Source: CAYFZR01 sp964347835 [NCBI: uncultured archaeon]
Lineage (GTDB): Archaea > CAYFZR01
Assembly: GCA_964347835.1 (NCBI GenBank)
Contig: CAYFZR010000065.1
Coordinates: forward strand, 1-64,000
Direction of reading: 5' to 3'
Length of the DNA: 64,000 nucleotides
The notes below the pieces were generated by a model that saw nothing but the letters and a program-made list of their open reading frames with translations, was not told the origin of the DNA and made no database searches. This document shows positions 8,161 through 16,523 of this stretch, piece by piece (the stretch's first letter is position 1; the number at the start of each line of letters is the position of its first letter). A program made the translations under genes and the position numbers.

Positions 8161-9843
8161 ATGGACAAAAAATCAGTTACATCTGAAAAAAAATTTCCTA
8201 TTCTAATAGTTTCTGAGGATCAAAAAATTGCAAAATCCTTAAACTTACTTTTAGAGCCTTATTATAAATGTTCGATAGTTCATGACTTGAAAGATGACGT
8301 AATCAAGGTACAGCGAGAAAAACCAGTTCTGGCAATAGTTGATTTAGTAGGTATAAAGGAGGACTGTGAGAGATACATAAGGGAATTACAAAAGGAGGAC
8401 ATCCTCGTTCATTTATTAACTGATCAAAAGGAAACTAATTTGGAAATTGCGAATCTAATAGAAATATCGGATGATTTTTCGGTAAAACCTATTGATTCGG
8501 AAGAACTTCTATCAAAAATAAAATCTTTGTTGCATTTAAAAGAGATCGAGACTAAAGTACAGAGTCAGCATAAAAAATTATTCTTGATTCAAGAGGGTCT
8601 AATAAGCGAAAAAAAGAAAGATGAATATGAAAGAGAACTGATAGATGATTATCGTGACTTTATAGTTGAAATGAAGGCGAAAATGCATAAGAAAAACAGA
8701 GAATTGGAAGAGGCTTACATTAATCTACAAAATCGAAGCGAAGAACTATTAAAAACAAAAGATTATCTAGAAAAGGTTTTGGTAACCACTCCAAGTGGTC
8801 TATTTACCGTTGACTTGAACAGGATTATTACTTCTTGGAACAAAACGGCTGAGAAGATTACTGGTTTTAAAGCAGAAGAGACTATCGGAAAAGAATGCAC
8901 GATTCTTAGGGGATCTCCATGCCCAGACGAATGTGGATTATATGCAGAAGACGAGGAAAAGCCAATATTTGGAACAGAGTGTAGTGTTATTGCGAAGAAT
9001 GGAAAAAAAATGATTCTTTTGAAGAACGTCGATTATCTAAGAGACGAAAAGGGCGAAATCATAGGAGGCGTGGAAATTTTCGAAGACATTACCGATAGGA
9101 AAAGAATGGAACAAGAATTGGAAGAGAGAGCCGTCGAATTAACAAGATTGAACAAAGAGATGGAGGAATTTGTTTACATTACTTCTCATGACATGCGATC
9201 GCCCCTTATTTCGGTCGAGGCATATATGCACAGGTTGTTAGATGATTATAAGGAGGTTTTAAGTAAAGAGGCGATTAACCACGTCGAAAGGATTTGGGTG
9301 AATATCGAGTTTATGAATAACCTTATTTCTAGCATGTTGGACCTGTCGAGGATCACCACTCAGAAGGCCCAATACGAAACAGTAGATTTTTATAGTTTAG
9401 TTAAGATGGCGATTAGCGAGTTAGAACCCCGAATTAGAGAGAAGAACATAGAAGTTTTTTTAGACGAGGATATGCCCGAGATCTACTGTGATAAGATTAG
9501 AATAAACCAAGTTCTCACGAACCTTATTGGTAACGCCATCAAGTTCATGGGCGAAACTCCTGATCCGAGAATAGAGGTTGGATACAACGATGAAGAGAAA
9601 TTCCACGAATTTTATGTCAAAGATAGTGGCATAGGAATCGCCGAGGAATTTCACGAATTTATTTTCAAGCCTATGCAGCGCTTGAAAGAAATAGAAGCGG
9701 ATGGTGCTGGAATGGGATTAACAATAACAAAAAAGATAGTTGAAAGCCATGGTGGCAGTATCTGGATTGAATCAAAGGAAGGTAAGGGAAGCACCTTCTA
9801 TTTTACCTTACCAAAGAAGGATGTGACATTAAATGAAGGATAA
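8161..9843 (+). CDS. hybrid sensor histidine kinase (REC-PAS-HisKA-HATPase)
   Basis: 560 residues, no membrane segment, so a cytoplasmic sensor. Domains: an N-terminal receiver-like domain (~12-130; LAIVDLVG keeps a candidate phospho-Asp, VKP the Lys); a coiled coil (~135-200); a PAS domain (~200-315) containing three cysteines (ECTILRGSPCPDECG), a possible cofactor or redox site; HisKA with ITSHDMRSPL (phospho-His ~343); and HATPase with NLIGNAIKF, DSGIGI and GAGMGLTITKKIVESHGG. The kinase core looks complete. The next gene, a receiver-only protein, overlaps its end by 11 nt and is the likely phosphorylation target. Confidence 0.93.
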   Translation: MDKKSVTSEKKFPILIVSEDQKIAKSLNLLLEPYYKCSIVHDLKDDVIKVQREKPVLAIVDLVGIKEDCERYIRELQKEDILVHLLTDQKETNLEIANLIEISDDFSVKPIDSEELLSKIKSLLHLKEIETKVQSQHKKLFLIQEGLISEKKKDEYERELIDDYRDFIVEMKAKMHKKNRELEEAYINLQNRSEELLKTKDYLEKVLVTTPSGLFTVDLNRIITSWNKTAEKITGFKAEETIGKECTILRGSPCPDECGLYAEDEEKPIFGTECSVIAKNGKKMILLKNVDYLRDEKGEIIGGVEIFEDITDRKRMEQELEERAVELTRLNKEMEEFVYITSHDMRSPLISVEAYMHRLLDDYKEVLSKEAINHVERIWVNIEFMNNLISSMLDLSRITTQKAQYETVDFYSLVKMAISELEPRIREKNIEVFLDEDMPEIYCDKIRINQVLTNLIGNAIKFMGETPDPRIEVGYNDEEKFHEFYVKDSGIGIAEEFHEFIFKPMQRLKEIEADGAGMGLTITKKIVESHGGSIWIESKEGKGSTFYFTLPKKDVTLNEG

Positions 9844-10306
9844 GAAAGTTGATGTGATATTGTTGGTGGAAGACAACCCCGACCATGTGGATAACACCAT
9901 ATACGCGCTAAGGAGTGTGGGGGTCATTAATAGTATAAAAGTGGTGGGAGACGGGAAAGAAGCGCTTGACTACATTTATAATGAAGGAGAGTACGTGGAC
10001 AAGGAGAAGGCACCTAGACCAGGTCTTATTCTTTTAGATATTAAGCTTCCAAAGGTAGATGGCTTTGAGGTTTTAGAGAAACTAAAGGCTGATCCTGACC
10101 TTAAAAAGATACCTGTGGTTATATTGACAACTTTAGACGCTCCTCATGACATTGAGAAGGGCGCTATTTTAGGTGCGAACGATTATATCGTTAAGCCCGT
10201 TAAATTTGACGATTTCGCTAAAAAAGTAAAGAATTTGGGTAAATACTGGTTACTTGTGAGCGATATAAACAGAATTAACAAACCCAAGCATAAAGAGGGT
10301 GAATAA
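9833..10306 (+). CDS. single-domain response regulator (Rcp1-type receiver)
   Basis: 157 residues, a stand-alone receiver domain: acidic pair in VEDNPDH, phospho-Asp ~69 in LILLDIKLP, Thr in VVILTTLD, Lys in IVKPVKF. The ALDYIYNEGEY insertion is typical of the Rcp1-like receivers that pair with phytochrome-type or hybrid kinases. No output domain, so it must act by protein contact or as a phosphorelay shuttle. It overlaps the kinase by 11 nt and shares one base with the next gene's start. Confidence 0.93.
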   Translation: MKDKKVDVILLVEDNPDHVDNTIYALRSVGVINSIKVVGDGKEALDYIYNEGEYVDKEKAPRPGLILLDIKLPKVDGFEVLEKLKADPDLKKIPVVILTTLDAPHDIEKGAILGANDYIVKPVKFDDFAKKVKNLGKYWLLVSDINRINKPKHKEGE

Positions 10307-12723
10307 TGGAAATAGAGCCAGAAATCTTGTTGGTTGAAGATAACAAGGATCATGCAGAATATACAAAGAGTGAGTTAGAGAAGAGTGGATTCAAGGTTGA
10401 GATAGCTGAAACTGGTTCTGAATGTTTTGAAAAACTAATAGAAAACGATTTTGATTTAATTTTACTGGATTACAGGCTGCCGGAGATGGATGGTCTGGAT
10501 GTGTTAAAAAAAATCAAAGAAGATGGTTTTGATATCCCTATAATAATGGTGACAGGGCTCGGTAGCGAGGAAGTTGCAGTTGAAGCAATGAAGCTCGGCG
10601 CATACGATTACATTGTCAAATCTGGGAGCCTATCTCATATCAAAACAATGCCTCATTTAATAGAGAGGGCAATTGAAAAACACGAACTTAAAACTAAGTT
10701 AATAGAATCAGAGCAAAAAATATCTTTTTTGGCAAGCATCGTCGAATATTCAAGTGAATCTTTTATTGCGACTGATGAATATGGCAAGATATTCTATGTT
10801 AATCCAGCAACAGAGGCTCTTTGGGGATATAAATCCGAAGAATTAACGGGAAAGGATCCTGGGATGCTTAATGCAGAAAAAAATGCAGACAAGATCCAAA
10901 AAGAGATCTTCGATACCGTTAACAGAGGAGAGATATGGCACGGTGAAATTTTGAACAGGAAAAAAAGTGGGGAACTTTTCTACATCGAAGCCACCGTTTA
11001 TAGAATGGAGGACGATAAAGGAAACTTTATGGCCCTTGTTGGATTCCATAAGGATATAACAGAAAGAAAAAAGGCAGAAGAAGAGCTAAAGAGGCGCATC
11101 GATGATTTGTCAACCATTAATATGATTTCTGCAACTATAAACAAATCTCTTAATCTGGATGAGACCTTAAGTGGTGCTTTGGAGAGGGTAATAGAAGTCA
11201 CAGGGGCCGATGTTGGCCGGATATGTATTTTAGATGAGGGGGGAGGATTTTGCGCTCAGATCTACAAAGAACCTCTCCAAGATTTGTCGCATGATATTGA
11301 CAAGGTTGAACTTGATAAGGCTTTGACTGGCAGAATCATTGAATCAGGGAAACCTTTGCTCATCCCAGATATCCTTGAACTCGAAAATCCTGGGGCTTTT
11401 CCAGAGTTAATAAGAGAAGGCTTTCGTTCTTTTATGGTATCACCCCTGAAATTCGAAGAAAGGATATTAGGAACAATAGAGATCGGATCAAAAAAACCGG
11501 ATCACTTCAATCCTAAAGACCTCCAGTTGTTAATCTCAGTTGGCAATCAATTGAGTTTGGCAATTGAGAACTCGAAGTTGTATGAAAACATCAAAGAATA
11601 CTCTGAGCAATTAGAGATTAAGGTCGAGGAAAGAACTAAAGAATTAATACTTTTAAAGGAATTTAATGAAGAGATTGTTCAATCTATGGGTGAAGGTATC
11701 TTAATTAAGGATTCTGAAGGTTTAATTACCTTTGTAAATCCTAAACTCGAGGAAATGCTTGAGAGGCCAAGGGAAGAATTAATTGGCGAGCACTGGGAGT
11801 GTATTATAACCTCTGATATGCGGAATGTAGTAGATGAGGAGTCTGATCAAATAACGCAAGGTTTGAGGAGTAGATATGAATCAGTTATGGTTTCAGGGGA
11901 CGGAAATGAAATACCGGTTTTTATCAGCGTGATTCCTTTACATAGAAATGAGATTTTTTCAGGATCTATTTCGGTTATAACTGACATAACCGAGATTAAG
12001 GAGGCAGAAGTAGAAGCTAGAAAGAGAAGTATGAAGTACAGGTTAGAAGAAGGAAATATTTATTTAGTCTGGGAAAAGGAATTGGATGTTGGGCTTGATG
12101 TTTATAGGGATTGCCTGAATTGCGGTTATCGCGGATTAATACTCGCAAGAGATCACCCCGAAGATGTGAGAGATAAATTAGATGTTGAGGCAAAAATTAT
12201 CTGGTTGGCGGAAAAAAAGAAGGGCGAGGATGTCTTACCTCCCGAACTGCCGTTGATAGAAAGGGAGATTGAAGATTTTTGCCGTAGGAACAGGATAGTT
12301 TTACTCGATAGGCTAGATTATCTCGTTATCCACAATGGTTTCATGGAAACCATAGGATTCATCCATAGATTAAGCGATCTATTCTATCTAAGGAAGAGTA
12401 TCCTTTTAATTTCCATTGACCCCGAAACGCTGGATTCTAAAGAACTGAGTCTTCTTAAAAAAGAGACTAAGGAAGTTGAACTTAAAATAAAGACACGTCT
12501 ATCAGAAGATCTCCAGGAAATACTCAACTTCGTTTATCAACAGAATAAACTGGGAATAAAACCATGTTATGCCGATATTGCCAAAAAATTCAGTATCACA
12601 CGAATAACCGCGAGTAAAAGAATCTCGATGCTTAAAAATGAAAGGTTGTTGATGGATAGAAAAAAGGGGAGGTTCAAAGTCTTGGAAATAACTGACAAGG
12701 GAAAAGTTTTGGCTAAATTCTGA
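10306..12723 (+). CDS. REC-PAS-GAF-PAS-DUF835-wHTH signalling regulator
   Basis: 805 residues. Receiver (1-~125; phospho-Asp ~55 in LILLDYRLPEMDG, Lys in IVKSGS); PAS (~140-260, with the ITERKKAEEEL tail); GAF (~265-430); coiled coil (~430-450); second PAS (~450-565); DUF835 (~575-720, starting around YRLEEGNIYLVWEKE); C-terminal winged helix (~730-805; YADIAKKFSITRITASKRIS). No kinase catalytic domain. It can take phosphate from the upstream kinase, sense ligands through three domains and bind DNA through the last. DUF835 is, to my knowledge, an archaeal signalling domain of unknown activity. Third gene of the signalling operon. Confidence 0.88.
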   Translation: MEIEPEILLVEDNKDHAEYTKSELEKSGFKVEIAETGSECFEKLIENDFDLILLDYRLPEMDGLDVLKKIKEDGFDIPIIMVTGLGSEEVAVEAMKLGAYDYIVKSGSLSHIKTMPHLIERAIEKHELKTKLIESEQKISFLASIVEYSSESFIATDEYGKIFYVNPATEALWGYKSEELTGKDPGMLNAEKNADKIQKEIFDTVNRGEIWHGEILNRKKSGELFYIEATVYRMEDDKGNFMALVGFHKDITERKKAEEELKRRIDDLSTINMISATINKSLNLDETLSGALERVIEVTGADVGRICILDEGGGFCAQIYKEPLQDLSHDIDKVELDKALTGRIIESGKPLLIPDILELENPGAFPELIREGFRSFMVSPLKFEERILGTIEIGSKKPDHFNPKDLQLLISVGNQLSLAIENSKLYENIKEYSEQLEIKVEERTKELILLKEFNEEIVQSMGEGILIKDSEGLITFVNPKLEEMLERPREELIGEHWECIITSDMRNVVDEESDQITQGLRSRYESVMVSGDGNEIPVFISVIPLHRNEIFSGSISVITDITEIKEAEVEARKRSMKYRLEEGNIYLVWEKELDVGLDVYRDCLNCGYRGLILARDHPEDVRDKLDVEAKIIWLAEKKKGEDVLPPELPLIEREIEDFCRRNRIVLLDRLDYLVIHNGFMETIGFIHRLSDLFYLRKSILLISIDPETLDSKELSLLKKETKEVELKIKTRLSEDLQEILNFVYQQNKLGIKPCYADIAKKFSITRITASKRISMLKNERLLMDRKKGRFKVLEITDKGKVLAKF

Positions 12724-12732
12724 GGGGGGAGT

Positions 12733-12972
12733 ATGAAAGAAAAATTGAATAAGCTCTACAAGTATTGGATGAAGTTTGGCCGTACTATCGGAATTATCAA
12801 TACGAAGTTGGTGTTAGCACTACTATTCTACACCGTCTTCACATTATACTCGATCATTTTAAAGATATTTAACAAAGATTTGCTAGACTTAAAATTTGAT
12901 AAATCCAATTCTTACTGGAAAAAAAGAGAAAATAGACCTTTAAATAAAGAAGATTATTTAAAACAATATTGA
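12733..12972 (+). CDS. SxtJ-family small membrane protein
   Basis: 79 residues with the family layout: N-terminal YKYWMKFGRTIGIINTK, one long membrane segment (LVLALLFYTVFTLYSIILKIF), then a polar end with SYWKKRE. SxtJ-type proteins are encoded next to carbamoyltransferases in many bacteria, including the saxitoxin cluster; their role is unknown, perhaps membrane anchoring. It starts 9 nt behind the DUF835 regulator (GAGGGGGGAG ribosome site) and its stop lies 11 nt before the carbamoyltransferase start. Confidence 0.8.
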   Translation: MKEKLNKLYKYWMKFGRTIGIINTKLVLALLFYTVFTLYSIILKIFNKDLLDLKFDKSNSYWKKRENRPLNKEDYLKQY

Positions 12973-12983
12973 ATGGGATTATA

Positions 12984-14738
12984 ATGTATATTTTAGGGAT
13001 TTCCTGCTTTTATCATGACGCTGCTGCTTGTCTTTTAAAAGACGGAGAAATTATAGCGGCCGCTCATGAAGAAAGATTCACTCGTAAGAAACATGACTTC
13101 AGTTTTCCGATCAACGCCATTCAATATTGTTTAGAGGAAGGCAATATAGAAAATGCAGATTTAGACTACATAGGATTTTATGAGAAGCCCTTTTTGAAAT
13201 TTGAGAGAATTCTCGAAAATTACTTTACAGAAGCGCCAAGAGGGATAAAATCTTTTATTGAGGCAATCCCTGTATGGATTCGTCAAAAACTCTGGATGCG
13301 AAATCTTTTGGAAGAGGCCTTCGAAGGATTTAAAGGACAAATAATTTTTCCTGAACACCACGAATCTCATGCTGCGAGTGCTTTTTTTGCTTCTCCTTTC
13401 AACAAAGCCGCAATCTTAACCCTTGATGGAGTTGGGGAGTGGACGTCCACTACTTATGGTACTGGCAAGGATAATGAGATAGTTTTAACTCACGAAATCC
13501 GTTTTCCTCATTCTCTTGGATTATTATATAGCGCATTCACGTATTATCTCGGATTCAAAGTTAACAGTGGAGAATACAAAGTGATGGGCCTTGCTCCTTA
13601 TGGCGAACCGAGTTACTATGATTTAATCATGGAAAATCTCATCGATGTTAAGGAAGACGGAAGTTACAAACTTAATATGGATTATTTTGCCTACACATAT
13701 GACCTAAAAATGACCAATGAGAAGTTTGATGAACTTTTTGGAAGTTCTCCTAGAAGGTCAGAAACAAAATTAACCAAAAGAGAGTTTGACATCGCAAGAA
13801 GCGTTCAGCTAGCGTTGGAGGAAGTAATTTTGAGGATGGCTAACCACCTTTACGAGGAGACCAAGCTAAAAAATCTTTGTATGGCTGGAGGAGTGGCTTT
13901 AAACTGCGTTGCCAATGCTAGAGTTTTAAAGGAGACACCTTTTGAAGATTTATATGTTCAACCTGCAGCAGGAGATGCCGGAGGTTCAGTAGGGGTCGCT
14001 AGCTTCATTTATTATCAATGGTTGGGAAACAAGAGAAATCCCGGGAATAAATCACTGATGAAAAACGCTTATCTAGGTCCTTCGTACTCCAATGAATACA
14101 TAGAGAAATTCTTGATTGAGAGTAATGCGAACTACAAAAAGTTAGATAGAGACGGAATCATTGAGGAGACGGCAAAACTCATCGCTGAGAAAAATGTGGT
14201 TGGCTGGTTCCAAGGAAAAATGGAATTTGGTCCCAGAGCTTTGGGAAATAGGAGTATTGTCGCAGATCCTAGAGATTCGGATATGAAGGACATAGTTAAC
14301 CTAAAAATTAAATTCAGGGAAAGTTTCAGACCCTTTGCTCCCACTGTTATTGAAGAAAAATCTTCAGAATATTTTGATTTAAATTGTCCAAGCCCTTATA
14401 TGCTTTTGGTTGCTCAGGTGAGAGAAGATAAAAGGATTATTCCGGCTGTCACACATGTTGACTGTTCTGCTCGTATACAAACGATAAAGAGAGAGGATAA
14501 TCCCCTATTTTACGATTTAATAAGTGAATTTTACAGACTTACCGGCGTTCCGGTAATAATTAATACATCCTTTAACGTTCGAGGAGAGCCGATCGTATGC
14601 ACGCCAAAAGATGCTTACAAATGCTTTATGAGAACGAAGATGGATTATTTAGTATTAGGCTACTTTTTGTTAGATAAGAAAGAGCAGAAACCCGTGGGAG
14701 AGGATATCGATTGGCAAAAGGAGTTTACCCTCGACTAA
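12984..14738 (+). CDS. carbamoyltransferase (NodU/TobZ/SxtI family)
   Basis: 584 residues from the ATG of MYILGISCFYHDAAACLL, the canonical family start (an in-frame TTG five codons upstream is less likely). Key motifs: HHESHAASAFFASPF with metal-binding histidines, AGGVALN, FQGKMEFGPRALGNRSI, and VIINTSFNVRGEPIV. These enzymes use carbamoyl phosphate and ATP to make carbamoyl-AMP and transfer the carbamoyl group to a hydroxyl of a sugar or natural product. The SxtJ, SGNH and DUF5989 genes around it suggest carbamoylation of a surface glycan or lipid; the acceptor is not identifiable. Confidence 0.93.
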   Translation: MYILGISCFYHDAAACLLKDGEIIAAAHEERFTRKKHDFSFPINAIQYCLEEGNIENADLDYIGFYEKPFLKFERILENYFTEAPRGIKSFIEAIPVWIRQKLWMRNLLEEAFEGFKGQIIFPEHHESHAASAFFASPFNKAAILTLDGVGEWTSTTYGTGKDNEIVLTHEIRFPHSLGLLYSAFTYYLGFKVNSGEYKVMGLAPYGEPSYYDLIMENLIDVKEDGSYKLNMDYFAYTYDLKMTNEKFDELFGSSPRRSETKLTKREFDIARSVQLALEEVILRMANHLYEETKLKNLCMAGGVALNCVANARVLKETPFEDLYVQPAAGDAGGSVGVASFIYYQWLGNKRNPGNKSLMKNAYLGPSYSNEYIEKFLIESNANYKKLDRDGIIEETAKLIAEKNVVGWFQGKMEFGPRALGNRSIVADPRDSDMKDIVNLKIKFRESFRPFAPTVIEEKSSEYFDLNCPSPYMLLVAQVREDKRIIPAVTHVDCSARIQTIKREDNPLFYDLISEFYRLTGVPVIINTSFNVRGEPIVCTPKDAYKCFMRTKMDYLVLGYFLLDKKEQKPVGEDIDWQKEFTLD

Positions 14739-14941
14739 AATTGAAAGGCAAGTTTCATCTTCTTGGCTGCCAATGTGTAACCATTTGACTTCCTGATTCG
14801 GCATTTACCTGCATTTCGATTTCAAAAAAACATAGTCAGTAGAGCAAGACAAAACATTTAAGCCAAAATACCTATACAAAGGTAAGGAATGAAAAAAATA
14901 ACAGCAACATTGAAAAAACAAAACAGTTGTGAGGTTGTAAA

Positions 14942-16102
14942 TTGAAGAGTACACACAAAAAATTCATCCTCAACATAACTCTGATATTGTTTAGTATTAT
15001 AGTCTTTTTTACACTATTTGAAATAACATTAAAAGTTACTGAATCTCACGCTTCTAAACCACAGCCAGACAAATTCATTACCTGGGATGCCGAAAAGAAT
15101 ATAATGATAAATATACCGAACAAAAAAGGCATACATAAAGACATATGGGGAAAAAAAGAGTATAATATATCTATTAAAATCAATTCGCACGGATTTCGGG
15201 AGTATGATTATCCATACAACAAAAAGAATGGAACTTTTCGAATCATCGTATTAGGAGATTCCTTCACAGAAGGTTTGCAGGTACCTTTGAACGAAACATT
15301 CGTAAAAATTTTAGAAAAAAAGTTAAATTCAAATTATAAGGGGAAAAGATTCGAAGTATTAAATCTTGGTGTCGAGGCAACTGATACCGTCAACGAATAT
15401 TTAATTTTAAAATATTATGGGAAAAAATATAATCCTGACTTAGTTATGCTTGCATTTTTTACAGGGAACGACGTAAGTGGAAACATGGAAAGAGCAAAAC
15501 TTAGAAATGATGGAAGTATAGAAATACTGGAAAATTTTTCACCAAAAATCTATCCAGAAAATAAATCGATATTGTCATCAGGATTTTTTATGTACTTTAA
15601 GAGTATTTTTCCTCTCACTTACAAGTTTCTCCAAGAAAGGAGAAGTAATTATATTGTTCTAAAAAATGCGCAAAGGAGATACTTATATGATCTTCATGTC
15701 TATGAAGAGAATTATTCACCGGAATGGCGAGATTCTTGGAAAATAACCGAAAAAATGATATTAAAGATTAAGAACGAATCTAATTCTATCGATGCCAAAT
15801 TAATGGTTGTTTGTTTGTCGCATCCTATACAAATAGATTCTGCTAAATTGAACGAAGAATTAAGTAAGTATCCTGAATTGAAATCAATGAAGTGGGACCT
15901 TGAAAAACCAGACAGATTATTGGAAGAAATCGCTAATAAAAACAATATTACCTATTTAGGATTATGTCCTTTTTTCCAAGATTATCATAAAGAAACGGGT
16001 AAGGAATTACATTACAGATACGACGGTCACTGGAACAGCGAAGGCCACAAACTTGCGACCGAATTGATTTATCAAAAAATTGTAGATGACAGTTTAATAT
16101 AA
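14942..16102 (+). CDS. membrane-anchored SGNH/GDSL hydrolase
   Basis: 386 residues, TTG start after GTGAGGTTG. One N-terminal membrane helix (ITLILFSIIVFFTLFEITL) puts the catalytic domain outside the cell. Block I is VLGDSFTEG (Ser nucleophile), GND occurs in block III (FFTGNDVSG), and block V is DGHWNSEGH with the Asp/His pair. SGNH proteins of this kind act as esterases or O-acetyl transfer partners on polysaccharides. Position behind the carbamoyltransferase fits a glycan-modifying cassette. The stop codon is followed within 2 nt by the hairpin end of a dispersed repeat. Confidence 0.88.
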   Translation: MKSTHKKFILNITLILFSIIVFFTLFEITLKVTESHASKPQPDKFITWDAEKNIMINIPNKKGIHKDIWGKKEYNISIKINSHGFREYDYPYNKKNGTFRIIVLGDSFTEGLQVPLNETFVKILEKKLNSNYKGKRFEVLNLGVEATDTVNEYLILKYYGKKYNPDLVMLAFFTGNDVSGNMERAKLRNDGSIEILENFSPKIYPENKSILSSGFFMYFKSIFPLTYKFLQERRSNYIVLKNAQRRYLYDLHVYEENYSPEWRDSWKITEKMILKIKNESNSIDAKLMVVCLSHPIQIDSAKLNEELSKYPELKSMKWDLEKPDRLLEEIANKNNITYLGLCPFFQDYHKETGKELHYRYDGHWNSEGHKLATELIYQKIVDDSLI

Positions 16103-16298
16103 ATGCAGCGTGGCTCGCTATGGAACGTGGCTCGTTCCATGCAGCGTGGCTCGCTGCACCCGCAACTTTATCTAAAATTATATTATAACGGATACAAGAG
16201 AGTCTTTTTCACTTTAAATTTTATAAAGGGGTTTAGAAAGGGGGTGATAAGGTAAAATAGCATAATTTCAGTATAAAATGTATTATTACCCCCTTCTA
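16103..16298 (-). repeat. dispersed hairpin-ended element, copy 1 (minus orientation)
   Basis: About 195 nt filling the gap between two convergent stop codons. Read on the minus strand it begins CTTCTAGAAGGGGGTAATAA, has the matching inverted repeat TTATCACCCCCTT ~35 nt on, then CTAAACCCC and an AT-rich stretch, GCGGG, and three tandem hairpins. On the + strand the perfect hairpins are 16121-16139 (TGGAACG/CGTTCCA) and 16140-16158 (TGCAGCG/CGCTGCA), with an imperfect one at 16104-16120; all share the loop TGGCT. Other copies are at 25779-26018 and 50588-50887. Confidence 0.8.
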
Positions 16299-16454
16299 GA
16301 AGAATGCATAAATAAAGGGTGCTATAGCAGAGGTTTCTGTGAACACAATAAATATCCCCAACGCCAACAACATAATTAAGATCGGCGCCAACCAGTATTT
16401 TTTTCGATCTTTCATGAATTCGAATAACTCGAGAATTATTTTAGCTTTCCCCAT
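16296..16454 (-). CDS. DUF5989 / SxtK-like 52-residue membrane protein
   Basis: 52 residues: MGKAKIILELFEFMKDRKKYW, a hydrophobic helix, then TETSAIAPFIYAFF. This matches the short DUF5989 family (FLKERKKFWLLP...SAIAPFIYTLF type) that accompanies SxtJ and carbamoyltransferases; as I recall, SxtK of the saxitoxin cluster is of this size and place. Ribosome site AAGGAG lies 8 nt upstream of ATG 16454. It lies on the strand opposite to its usual partners, separated from them by the dispersed repeat, and its TAG stop lies inside the repeat end (TTCTAGAAGG). Confidence 0.85.
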   Translation of the reverse strand: MGKAKIILELFEFMKDRKKYWLAPILIMLLALGIFIVFTETSAIAPFIYAFF

Positions 16455-16523
16455 TTTTTAAACTCCTTAGAGCATTTTTTGTAGGCACTGTTTACTATTA
16501 TTGTCTCAAACAGTATAAAAAAA

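Noticed and set aside
16104-16158. Three tandem 19-nt hairpins considered as CRISPR or as an integron-type attachment site
   Set aside because: No spacers or integrase; the module recurs alone at 50868, as part of a dispersed element.
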